Of a stretch of 19,140 bases of DNA, positions 1 to 6,897 are shown one piece after another; position 1 is the stretch's first letter; each line of letters starts with the position of its first letter. The translations under genes were made by a program, and so were the position numbers. The stretch covers positions 1 to 19,140 of the forward strand of contig JBJKSO010000043.1 of the NCBI GenBank assembly GCA_046703825.1, given 5' to 3'. The notes under the pieces are model-generated. The model was not told where the DNA came from. It made no database searches and worked only from the letters and a program-made list of their open reading frames with translations. The DNA comes from JBJKSO01 sp046703825 (lineage in GTDB: Bacteria > Chloroflexota > Dormibacteria > Aeolococcales > Bog-877).

Positions 1-141
1 GCGCAGCACCCGCACCGCACGCCGCCCAGCCGCGGCGGCAACCTCTCCGCGCAGCTCGCGGCGTCGCGGGCGGGTCACCCTCGCTCCCACCGGCGGTGAG
101 GGCGGGCAGACCTCGTAGTCCCGGTACCCACTTAGCTGAGC
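1..141. other. Left-edge stretch with no assignable gene
   Basis: This stretch lies before a strong plus-strand terminator, so it probably holds the 3' end of a plus-strand transcript that begins outside the window. Two plus-strand frames enter from the left edge and stop at 97-99 and 116-118. Both encode Arg/Ala/Ser/Pro-rich residues without a motif I recognise, and both have high GC at third positions, so I cannot choose between them. No tRNA-like fold was seen. Confidence 0.3.
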
Positions 142-177
142 AGAGGAGCGAGCTCTCGGGCTCGCTCCTCTCGTTTT
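142..177 (+). terminator. Rho-independent terminator of an upstream plus-strand transcript
   Basis: A perfect 11-bp stem (GAGGAGCGAGC at 143-153, its complement at 160-170) encloses a six-base loop, TCTCGG. The flanking A142/T171 can add one pair. It is followed by TCGTTTT. The T tract lies on the plus-strand side, so it ends a transcript coming from the left edge. It also sits 11 bp past the minus-strand threonine aldolase stop and may act weakly in that direction, but there is no U tract on that side. Confidence 0.8.
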
Positions 178-187
178 GGAGCCGAAG

Positions 188-1219
188 CTAGGCAGCCATC
201 AGCCGGCGCAGGCGTCCAGCCGCCTCAACCACGTCCTCTTCGCTCACATCGAGGTGCGTGACGCAACGCACGGTGTGCTCTCCGAAAGTGACCAGCAGCA
301 CACCCTCGCGGGCGGCTGCCTCGACGAACTCGCTGGAGGCGGCGCTGGTGCTGAGCATCACCATGTTGGTCTCCACCGGCAGCGCCACCCTGAGCCCGCT
401 GATCCCCTCCAGCTCCTGCGCCAAGCGCTTGGCGTTGGCGTGATCCTGGTGCAGGCGTCCGAGGTTGTTGTCCAGCGCGTAGAGACCGGCCGCGGCCAGG
501 ATTCCGATCTGGCGCATGCCGCCGCCCAGTCGCTTGCGCCAGATGTGCGCTCGCCTGCGGGCGTCCTTGGAACCCAGCCACATGGTCCCGGCCGGGCAGC
601 CGAGTCCCTTGCTGAGCGCGAAGGTGAGGCTGTCGGCCACGGCGGCCAGAGAGCGGGGCGGGACCTCGAGACTCACCGCGGCATTGGCCAAACGGGCTCC
701 ATCCATGTGCACCTGCAGGCCCATGGTCCGCGCCTGGTCCGCCGAGGCCTGGAGCAGGGCGAGCGGCGCCACCGACCCACCGCGGCGGTTGTGCGTCTGC
801 TCCAAGCAGAGCAACGTCGGTACCGGCTCGTGGTCGCGGTCACCCACCCGGCGCAGCGCGTCCAGCTGCTGTCGGCTGGGACATCCCCCCACCTGCCCGT
901 CGAAGGTGCGCAGCTGTACCCCCGCCACCAGCGCGGACCCAGCCAGTTCGTAGTGGACGATGTGCGCCTCGGAATCGAGCCAGATCTCATCGCCGGGACT
1001 GGTGGCGCATGCGACTCCGATCAAGTTGGCCATGGTGCCACTCGGGCAGAACAGGGCGCTTTCCTTGCCCAGGAGTTCCGCCACCCGCTCCTCTAGCCGG
1101 TTCACGGTGGGGTCCTCGCCGAAGACGTCGTCGCCCACTTCGGCCGAGGCCATCGCGCGACGCATGCCGTCCGAAGGTCGGGTCACCGTGTCGCTGCGCA
1201 GATCGATGGGTCGCGGCAT
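188..1219 (-). CDS. ltaE: Low-specificity L-threonine aldolase
   Basis: PLP-dependent fold-type I enzyme that cleaves L-threonine or L-allo-threonine to glycine and acetaldehyde in the cytoplasm. The protein is 343 aa, the usual family length. Visible hallmarks are the N-terminal IDLRSDTVTRP, the PSGTMAN cofactor-binding segment (about 59-65), HMDGARLANA (171-180, Asp173 toward the pyridine nitrogen), and the Schiff-base lysine in LTFALSKGLGCPAG (K204), followed by WRKRLGGGMRQ. Two in-frame ATGs exist. I prefer the second (1219) because GGGGAG sits four bases upstream of it, while the first (1231) has no good ribosome site. The gene begins 36 bp after the diguanylate cyclase stop on the same strand, so the two may be cotranscribed although their functions are unrelated. 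The related beta-eliminating lyase/tyrosine phenol-lyase group is the main alternative, but the motifs fit aldolase best. Confidence 0.93.
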   Translation of the reverse strand: MPRPIDLRSDTVTRPSDGMRRAMASAEVGDDVFGEDPTVNRLEERVAELLGKESALFCPSGTMANLIGVACATSPGDEIWLDSEAHIVHYELAGSALVAGVQLRTFDGQVGGCPSRQQLDALRRVGDRDHEPVPTLLCLEQTHNRRGGSVAPLALLQASADQARTMGLQVHMDGARLANAAVSLEVPPRSLAAVADSLTFALSKGLGCPAGTMWLGSKDARRRAHIWRKRLGGGMRQIGILAAAGLYALDNNLGRLHQDHANAKRLAQELEGISGLRVALPVETNMVMLSTSAASSEFVEAAAREGVLLVTFGEHTVRCVTHLDVSEEDVVEAAGRLRRLMAA

Positions 1220-1255
1220 GTCGCTCCCCATCCTAGGGCAGCGACTCCCAGGCGG

Positions 1256-3367
1256 TTAGCTGGCCGCGGCCGGAGCTCCCGAGCCCAGATCGAGAAACTC
1301 GACCCGGTTACGGCCGTTGCGCTTGGCCGAGTAGAGCGCACGGTCCGCCAGGTCGAGCAGGTTGCGCGCGCCCGCCGAACCATCGGGAAAGTTCACACCG
1401 CCGATGCTCACGCTCACGCGCACCACCCCGCCATCGTCAAGGCGCACCGACATCTCCTCGACCGCAGTGCGGATCTTCTCGGCGACCAGGTGGGCGTCCT
1501 CGCGACCGGTATTGGCCATCACCACCACGAACTCCTCGCCGCCGTAGCGCGCGGCCAGGTCGGAGCGGCGGATGGTGTCCAACAGCAGTTCCGCGAAGGA
1601 CCGCAGAACCCGATCTCCAACCGGGTGCCCGTGGGAATCGTTGACCTCCTTGAAGTGGTCTAGATCCATCATCAACACGGAGAGGCTGCTGCTGGCCCGC
1701 TCGGCGACGTTGACCTGCTGATCGAGGTAGCCGACCAGGAAGCGGTAGTTGTAGAGGCCCGTCATGGCATCGGTGGTGGCCTCGCGCTGCGTGGCGGCCA
1801 GCCGCATGCTCTTGTCTACCGCCAGCACCACCTGGTCGGCGACCACGTTGCAGAGGGTGACATCCTCGTCCAAGTACTCGCCATGCTTGTTGGCGACCAG
1901 CATCACTCCCAGCTCGCGGTCCTGCGAGCGCAGGGGTTCGGCGACGCAATCGTGGAGACCCAACCGCTGCTCGAGCAGTCCTCGCTCGGAGTCCTCGAGG
2001 TGAGATCGAAGCGTGAAGCGGGGGGATCGCACCAGCTGGCCCAGAATGCCGTCTCCCCCTTCGAGCTCAGCCCAACCGATCTCCTCGGCGGCGCCGCGCA
2101 CCACAAGCAGCTGTCGAGGTGCCTGCGGTTGCGGTCTGATCGCGATCATGGCGATGTCGGCGTCGATCAAGCCCAGCAGGTTCCGTAGCACCTGGTCCAG
2201 CGCCTGCTCCAGCGGGGCAGAACCGGTCAGTGTGGAGGCAATCACGGTGCGCCCGGTTGCCATCAGCAGCTGTCTCCGCAGCTGACGACGCATGACCTCG
2301 AAGTTGGCGGCCAGGCGGCTCACCTCCTCGGCGCCCTCGACCACGACGGGCTCCTGGTAGGCGTCCTGACCCAGCCGCTGGACGGCGGCATCCAGTCGCC
2401 GCAGCGGCCGGTTCAAGAAGTGCTCTACCAAGAAGAACAGGATCGTCATCCCGACCAGCAGCACGGCCATCACCGCCAGGGCCAGCGGCAGGGCCAGCTC
2501 GGTCACCGAGATGCCGACACTGGGATTGGACTGCACCACCCAGAGCTGCGCCACCGCCCCGCCCCCATACGAGCGCAGTGGCCTGCGCGCGGCGACGTAC
2601 TGGGTGCTGCCGAGCTGCACGGTCGCCAGGTCGGAGCCGCCCAGCGACCGGGTCAGCCGAGTTGGGATTCGCGCTCCGGCGGCGTAGCGTCGGCCACCGA
2701 TGGTATTGGGAAGGCTGAGTCGGCCGTCCACCGTGAGCAGGACCGCGGAACCCTTGCCCAGCAAGGCGGACACCCCTCGGGTTTGAGACACGAGCCCCGA
2801 ATGCACCGGCGCCAGCGCCACGACGAACCCCAAGGGGTCGGTGGCAGTGCCAACCCGGGCCACACCGGCGCCGAGCAGCGAGCGTCCGCTCCCCACCGCG
2901 AAGTAGCCGCGACCCGGGCAGCCCTTGGGCGCCCGGAGAGCATCCTTGAGGACCGGCCCGACACCGCTCAGGCCGGAGCCCGGGCCGCCGGCCAGGGTGG
3001 TCCCGTCCGGGGCCAGGAAGACCAGCACCCGCCCGGGACCGACGGCCGCCAGATCCGCCCGGACTGCGCCAGCCAGCTCCGCCGGCCCAGCCCGGAAGGC
3101 GGCCGCGGTGGGAGCCGCTGAGGCCACCCCACACGCCAGCTGCTTGGCGGCGGTGGTGGTCTCCAAGCGCAGCAGGCTCTCCTCGAGCGCGGCCGAGGCC
3201 GATCCCGATCGCAGCAGGGCCTGGGAGCGGGCGTGAGCCGTCTCCACCCACGCGACCGCCCCGGCGACTGCCGCCATGGCGAGGCCCACTCCCAGCAGCA
3301 CCAGCGCGAACTGGGCCGCGAAAGAGACCCGCCTGGGTCGGCGTCCGGGCTTTTCCTGAGTGGCCAT
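1256..3367 (-). CDS. Membrane-bound diguanylate cyclase with HAMP, GAF and GGDEF domains
   Basis: Predicted to make cyclic di-GMP from two GTP in response to an extracytoplasmic and a cytoplasmic cue. In the 703-aa product a basic N-terminus precedes TM1 (about 17-41). An extracytoplasmic sensing region of roughly 245 residues follows, then TM2 (about 291-315), HAMP (about 318-366), GAF (about 376-520) and GGDEF (about 530-695). The GGDEF domain carries DAMTGLYNYR, MDLDHFKEVNDSHGHPVGD and an intact active-site loop GGEEF at 609-613. The inhibitory-site motif RxxD (RRSD, 600-603) lies exactly five residues before the loop, so product feedback inhibition is expected. No EAL or HD-GYP domain is present. 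The start is the ATG at 3367, because AGGA lies seven bases upstream; the in-frame GTG at 3382 lacks a site. The sensor ligand is unknown. A perfect inverted repeat lies 32 bp upstream of the start. Confidence 0.92.
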   Translation of the reverse strand: MATQEKPGRRPRRVSFAAQFALVLLGVGLAMAAVAGAVAWVETAHARSQALLRSGSASAALEESLLRLETTTAAKQLACGVASAAPTAAAFRAGPAELAGAVRADLAAVGPGRVLVFLAPDGTTLAGGPGSGLSGVGPVLKDALRAPKGCPGRGYFAVGSGRSLLGAGVARVGTATDPLGFVVALAPVHSGLVSQTRGVSALLGKGSAVLLTVDGRLSLPNTIGGRRYAAGARIPTRLTRSLGGSDLATVQLGSTQYVAARRPLRSYGGGAVAQLWVVQSNPSVGISVTELALPLALAVMAVLLVGMTILFFLVEHFLNRPLRRLDAAVQRLGQDAYQEPVVVEGAEEVSRLAANFEVMRRQLRRQLLMATGRTVIASTLTGSAPLEQALDQVLRNLLGLIDADIAMIAIRPQPQAPRQLLVVRGAAEEIGWAELEGGDGILGQLVRSPRFTLRSHLEDSERGLLEQRLGLHDCVAEPLRSQDRELGVMLVANKHGEYLDEDVTLCNVVADQVVLAVDKSMRLAATQREATTDAMTGLYNYRFLVGYLDQQVNVAERASSSLSVLMMDLDHFKEVNDSHGHPVGDRVLRSFAELLLDTIRRSDLAARYGGEEFVVVMANTGREDAHLVAEKIRTAVEEMSVRLDDGGVVRVSVSIGGVNFPDGSAGARNLLDLADRALYSAKRNGRNRVEFLDLGSGAPAAAS

Positions 3368-3398
3368 GGTCTCGTCCTGCACTTGCGGCTACGGACTG

Positions 3399-3426
3399 CC
3401 GGGCAGCCCTGATAGGGGCTGCCCGG
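3399..3426 (-). repeat. Perfect 11-bp inverted repeat upstream of the diguanylate cyclase
   Basis: CCGGGCAGCCC at 3399-3409 and its exact reverse complement at 3416-3426 flank a six-base loop, TGATAG. It lies in the 231-bp divergent region between the cyclase and the plus-strand 200-aa gene, 32 bp before the cyclase start. It could be a dyad operator or a hairpin in the cyclase 5' leader. No T tract follows on either strand, so a terminator is unlikely. The rest of the divergent region (3427-3598) includes an A/T-richer patch around 3526-3560, but no convincing -35/-10 pair. Confidence 0.6.
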
Positions 3427-3598
3427 ATGGCCGCCGGCCTCGGCCCGATCCACGCTCACCCTAGTGGGAGGCTGACTGAAGAAGCTGTTCCCGGGAGTCG
3501 CGGCCCCGTTACGACGGGCTTACGGTTCAGTCACAAAAGGGAAATCTGAGTACCCTTAGCTGCGATCCAATCCAGCATGCCGTAGTTGAGGAAGGCTC

Positions 3599-4201
3599 TT
3601 GCCCGAGGTCATCGTCTCGTTCCTGGACGGTGAGGTGCTGTACGGGGAACTCCCGGTGCTGCACCTAGACGACCCGTTCTTGGACATGGACCTGCACACC
3701 ATGGACGGCAACGCCCGCCAGGCACTGGTCCCCGTCAGCGCGGTCCGCCAGGTGGACGAGAAGGACGTCAAGCTGAGCGGAGCAGTGCCCGCGCTGGATG
3801 ACCTGCCACGGGTCGCGCTGCACTTCATCGATGGCCAGGTGCTGCGGGCCCACGTGGTCACCCCGGCTTCGCTGCAACGGTTCGGCTCGCTGTGGGACGT
3901 CGTCGACGCCCGCACCGGGGAGCGGCGCCTAGTGGGCATCCCCTACACAGCGCTCAAGGCCGCGTTCTACGTGCGGCGCTGGGACACCCGTCCCCCGCTG
4001 GAGCGGGCGGAGTCGGTGGCGGGACTGCAGGCCGCGGAGCGCCAGAAGCTGGCAGCGATCCACGCGCAGCGTCGCCGCGCCTCGCTCTCCGGAATGCTGG
4101 CCAAGTCGACCGGCGGCCTGCTGGGGCGGGGCCAGGCGTCGGGGCGGAGCGCGGCCGGCGCCCGCCGAGGAGAACAGGGCCAGAACGGCCTGGACCACTA
4201 G
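3599..4201 (+). CDS. Hypothetical protein with two similar beta-rich repeats
   Basis: 200 aa, no signal peptide or membrane segment, function not known. Two parts resemble each other: VIVSFLDGEVLYGE (about 4-17) and VALHFIDGQVLRAH (about 71-84). Each is followed by about 45 residues ending in a hydrophobic strand (VPVSAVRQV; IPYTALKAAFYVRRWD). This pattern (V-x-F-x-DG-x-VL-x-G, then LKAxFxVRxx) reminds me of small beta-barrel domains of the DUF6982/PilZ-like kind, from memory only; canonical PilZ RxxxR and DxSxxG motifs are not present. The C-terminal 60 residues are rich in Arg, Ala, Gly and Gln and look disordered. The start is a TTG with AGGA six bases upstream; an in-frame stop at 3587-3589 excludes an earlier start. 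The gene is divergent from the diguanylate cyclase and convergent with infA. Confidence 0.75.
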   Translation: MPEVIVSFLDGEVLYGELPVLHLDDPFLDMDLHTMDGNARQALVPVSAVRQVDEKDVKLSGAVPALDDLPRVALHFIDGQVLRAHVVTPASLQRFGSLWDVVDARTGERRLVGIPYTALKAAFYVRRWDTRPPLERAESVAGLQAAERQKLAAIHAQRRRASLSGMLAKSTGGLLGRGQASGRSAAGARRGEQGQNGLDH

Positions 4202-4249
4202 TAGCGCCCCTTGGTACGGCACGGCGGGCGCCGAGAGGGCGCTGGCCGG

Positions 4250-4546
4250 CTACTTGTAGCGGAAGGTGATCCTGCCCCGGGTCAGGTCGTAGGGGCTCAA
4301 CTCCACCTTGACCTTGTCCCCGATCAGGGTGCGGATGTAGTGCTTGCGCATCTTGCCCGAGATGTAGGCCAGGATGGTCTGCCCAGTCTGCAACTCCACC
4401 CGGAACATGGCGTTGGGCAGGGGTTCCACCACGGTCCCCTCGATCTCGATGGTTTCCTCCTTGCGCTCCTCCGCAGGGACGGTCCGGGGGACGCGGGGCC
4501 GGGCCGGACCACGCCGCTGCCGGCCACCCATGCGTCGTCTAGCCAA
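4250..4546 (-). CDS. infA: Translation initiation factor IF-1 with a basic N-terminal extension
   Basis: IF-1 binds the 30S A site and helps IF-2 and IF-3 during initiation. The C-terminal part is a nearly canonical OB-fold IF-1: EIEGTVVEPLPNAMFRVEL, then ISGKMRKHYIRTLIGDKVKVELSPYDLTRGRITFRYK at the very end. Normal IF-1 is about 72 aa and starts just before the IEIEG segment. Here the reading frame continues upstream with no usable ATG, GTG or TTG near the normal position. The best start is a TTG at 4546, with GGAGGT five bases upstream. It gives 98 aa beginning MARRRMGGRQRRG, an Arg-rich extension of about 30 residues. The next ATG (4531) lacks its own ribosome site. The gene lies 69 bp after fumarylacetoacetate hydrolase and away from ribosomal protein genes, its usual place in many Gram-positive and actinobacterial genomes. 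Confidence 0.95.
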   Translation of the reverse strand: MARRRMGGRQRRGPARPRVPRTVPAEERKEETIEIEGTVVEPLPNAMFRVELQTGQTILAYISGKMRKHYIRTLIGDKVKVELSPYDLTRGRITFRYK

Positions 4547-4550
4547 GTTT

Positions 4551-4557
4551 GACCTCC
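4551..4557 (-). promoter_or_regulatory. Shine-Dalgarno site that sets the infA TTG start
   Basis: On the minus strand GGAGGTC is followed by AAAC and then TTG (4546). The site is near-consensus and at good spacing only for that TTG. It supports the extended IF-1 reading over an ATG start five codons later. Confidence 0.7.
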
Positions 4558-4615
4558 TTGTCGCTGGAACTGTCAGGGTAACCGGCCGGCACGAGCTGGG
4601 GTGCTCCGCCGGCAC

Positions 4616-5638
4616 CTACCGGGCGGGGACGACCGGTGGACCGGAGGCGCCCCCGCCCCGGTGGCGTTCACCGACCCGGTGGCTCAGGCGGCCCAGCCCC
4701 TCACCCAAGCACTCTACCCAGTCGCCGGGCTCGAGCAACCGTCCCCGCTCCTGGCCGCTGCCGCCGCTGACGGTCCCGCTGGCGAACACTTCCCCCGCCT
4801 GCAGCGGCTCGCCGGCCGACGCGTAGGCGACCATCTCTGCCAGGCTCCAGCGCGAGTCGCCCAAGCGCCCACGCGCCACCTCCTCGCCGTTCACCTGGGC
4901 CGTGACCAACAGGTCGGCCGGGTTGCCCAGCTCATCCGGGGTCACCAGCCAGGGGCCGAGGCCAGTGGCAAAGTCCTTCCCCTTGGCCGGTCCGAGCCTC
5001 AGCGCCATCTCCTCGCGCTGGATGTCGCGGGCGGAGAAGTCGCAGTAGAGGCAGTAGCCGGCGATGGCCTTCTCGGCGCCCTCCGGGGTGAGGTCGGGAC
5101 CGGCAGCCTTCACCACGCAGGCCACCTCCAGCTCGTAGTCCAGCGCATCGGTGTAGGCGGGCCAGGGAACTTCGGCGCCCGGGGGCAGGATCGTGGCCGG
5201 ATTGGCCTTGTAGTAGAAGGGACGCCGAAACCAGGGCTCGGGAATGGCTTCGCCCCTGCGCGCCGCCCCCGCCGCCACGTGACCTTCGAAGCTGTAGAAG
5301 TCGCGGATCAGCGGTGGGCGCAGCAGGGGCAGAGAGGTCAGCTCGGAGGCCGGCGGCTGGACGCGAGCGCCGGAGGGGACAACCTCGGCGCCTTCACGGA
5401 TCGCCAACTCCACCGCTTCCGCCGCCATCTCCAGGGCCCGCTCGCCGCCACGCAGCAGCCCCAGCAAATGGGGAGGAAACGTGACCGCGGCCCAGGCCGC
5501 CGCGTCGGCGCACCCCTGGAGAGCCCACCAGAGCTCCCCGGCGGCGGTGACGTCGACCAGGGATTCGTTGTCCAGCACGGCCACCAGTCTTGGGACCGGC
5601 CCGGTCGGGCCCTGGAGCGCCGCGCTGGCGAACCGCAC
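4616..5638 (-). CDS. Fumarylacetoacetate hydrolase family protein
   Basis: Likely the last step of tyrosine/homogentisate breakdown, hydrolysing fumarylacetoacetate to fumarate and acetoacetate. The 340-aa product has the FAH-fold features. DFYSFEGH gives Asp113 and His120 at the same seven-residue spacing as the metal-ligand Asp and catalytic His of mammalian FAH. DYELEVA gives Glu169 and Glu171, and DFSARDIQ gives Asp200. GKDFATGLGPW supplies Lys221, and SGTVSGGSGQERGR follows toward the C-terminus. These comparisons to mouse FAH are from memory. The start is a GTG nine bases after the dioxygenase stop, with only a weak ribosome site, which suggests translational coupling. Being next to homogentisate dioxygenase supports true FAH activity over other acylpyruvase or isomerase members. 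No maleylacetoacetate isomerase gene is in the window. Confidence 0.88.
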   Translation of the reverse strand: MRFASAALQGPTGPVPRLVAVLDNESLVDVTAAGELWWALQGCADAAAWAAVTFPPHLLGLLRGGERALEMAAEAVELAIREGAEVVPSGARVQPPASELTSLPLLRPPLIRDFYSFEGHVAAGAARRGEAIPEPWFRRPFYYKANPATILPPGAEVPWPAYTDALDYELEVACVVKAAGPDLTPEGAEKAIAGYCLYCDFSARDIQREEMALRLGPAKGKDFATGLGPWLVTPDELGNPADLLVTAQVNGEEVARGRLGDSRWSLAEMVAYASAGEPLQAGEVFASGTVSGGSGQERGRLLEPGDWVECLGEGLGRLSHRVGERHRGGGASGPPVVPAR

Positions 5639-5647
5639 CTTGGAGGC

Positions 5648-6778
5648 TCAGTCGTCGATGTTCGGCATCCACGACTCGGCGTACTCGACGATCTCGGCGC
5701 CCTGGGCAGCCTCCAGCGGGTGCAGGGGGTGCAGCGCGTCGATCATCACCGCCACCTCGTCATGGTGGGTCTTGCCGCCCTGGCGGTCGCGCTGGATCGC
5801 CTTGGGCTGAGGACCGTGGTGGATGCCCTGGGGATGCCAGGTCATCATTCCGGCGTCGATCCCGGCGCGGCTCATGAACTGGCCGGCGTGGTAGAAGAGC
5901 ACCTCGTCGTAGTCGATGTTGCGGTGGTAGAAGGGAAGCCGCACCGCGCCGGGGTCGTCGATCCCCTCCACCCGCCGGGGGGCGAAGGTGCACAGCACGA
6001 AGTTGGGTGTGCGCAGGGTGGTGTGCACCGACGGCGGCAGATGGTAGCGGCCGGCGGTGACCGGCCGGATGTCGCGCACGTTGAGGGCGAACGCACTGAG
6101 GTCGCCCTTCCAGCCGACGGTGTCGATCGGATCGAACGGGTAGGCCACCTTGGTCCAGAGCCCCTCGCGCTCGATCACCAGATCCCACTCGCCCCGCTGG
6201 TTGGGCGGCCCCGGTTCAAGCGGCAGCTCGGGGAGCCGCAGAACCGCCCTGTCGTAGGGGGAGTGCTGGCCCATGCGATCCGCGGGCGGGAACTCCGGCT
6301 GGTCGGATGAGGCGATCACGAGCAGAAAGCTCTCCTCGCCTTCGGGAAGGATGCGGTGGGTGCAGCCCCGCGGGAGCACCAGATAGTCCCCCTGCTCGTA
6401 GGCGAGCAGGCCGAAGTCGGTGGGCATCTGCCCGCGCCCGCGGTGCACGAAGTAGATGAGGTCGGTGTCGGCGTTGCGGTAGCTGTAGGGCATGGCCACC
6501 GTGCGCCGCGAGACCTGGATGCGCAAGTCGGCGTTGCCCAGGACGGGCGTGACCGCGGCGCCGGGGTCGGCGGCATCGCGCGCCTCCACCCGCCGAAGGT
6601 CGTAGGCACGGGGCCGCAAGGGACCCTCGATACGCAGCCACTCGGTCGGGGCGTGCTGGTGGTAGAGGTGCGAGGCGGGGCCGAAGAAGCCGCCTCGCGC
6701 GTACTCCTCTTCAATAGTCCCCTCAGGCAGGTCACAGTGCGCCTGCCGGCTGAACCTTCCTCTCGACTGGGGAAACAT
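5648..6778 (-). CDS. hmgA: Homogentisate 1,2-dioxygenase (short bacterial type)
   Basis: Fe(II) cupin enzyme that opens the homogentisate ring to maleylacetoacetate. It is 376 aa, shorter than the roughly 445-aa human enzyme, as in actinobacterial-type members. The C-terminal core shows LPFYHRNIDYDEVLFYHAG (282-299) and MTWHPQGIHHGPQP (312-325). His285 and His321 keep the 36-residue spacing of two human iron ligands (His335, His371). The carboxylate ligand falls at Asp291 by spacing, with Glu292 next to it. The N-terminal half shows further cupin strands (RGRGQMPTDFG, GDYLVLPRGCTHRI). The ATG start has AGGAGGT four bases upstream. The next gene, FAH, begins nine bases after the stop, so the pair works in succession and is almost certainly one operon. 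Confidence 0.9.
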   Translation of the reverse strand: MFPQSRGRFSRQAHCDLPEGTIEEEYARGGFFGPASHLYHQHAPTEWLRIEGPLRPRAYDLRRVEARDAADPGAAVTPVLGNADLRIQVSRRTVAMPYSYRNADTDLIYFVHRGRGQMPTDFGLLAYEQGDYLVLPRGCTHRILPEGEESFLLVIASSDQPEFPPADRMGQHSPYDRAVLRLPELPLEPGPPNQRGEWDLVIEREGLWTKVAYPFDPIDTVGWKGDLSAFALNVRDIRPVTAGRYHLPPSVHTTLRTPNFVLCTFAPRRVEGIDDPGAVRLPFYHRNIDYDEVLFYHAGQFMSRAGIDAGMMTWHPQGIHHGPQPKAIQRDRQGGKTHHDEVAVMIDALHPLHPLEAAQGAEIVEYAESWMPNIDD

Positions 6779-6841
6779 GGCTACCTCCTGGAGTCGCCCG
6801 CGTGAGCTGAGAGTAGGCTGGCGCGCTCGGGTCCGGGGGCG

Positions 6842-6870
6842 AGCCTAGCGCACCCGGCCCTGTTCACCAA
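6842..6870 (-). promoter_or_regulatory. Candidate promoter for the hmgA-FAH operon
   Basis: In the 119-bp gap between the dehydrogenase stop and the hmgA start, the minus strand has TTGGTG (6865-6870), a 17-bp spacer and TAGGCT (6842-6847). The -10 matches the TAnnnT form common in high-GC bacteria, while the -35 keeps only TTG. A start about 55-60 bases before the ATG would result. No other clear signal was seen in this gap. Confidence 0.3.
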
Positions 6871-6897
6871 CCTCGCCCGCTTGAGCCGCCGCGCTGC

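Noticed and set aside
176..1096. 306-codon plus-strand frame opposite ltaE
   Set aside because: The opposite strand encodes threonine aldolase with its catalytic lysine; this frame begins inside a terminator's T tract.
4203..4243. Inverted repeats between the 200-aa gene and infA
   Set aside because: Short arms (AGCGCCC / GGGCGCT) with a long loop, no T tract; chance is likely in such GC-rich DNA.
4601..6310. Long plus-strand open frame opposite FAH and hmgA
   Set aside because: It is antisense to two clear enzymes, has no recognisable motif, and long antisense frames are expected in GC-rich codons.
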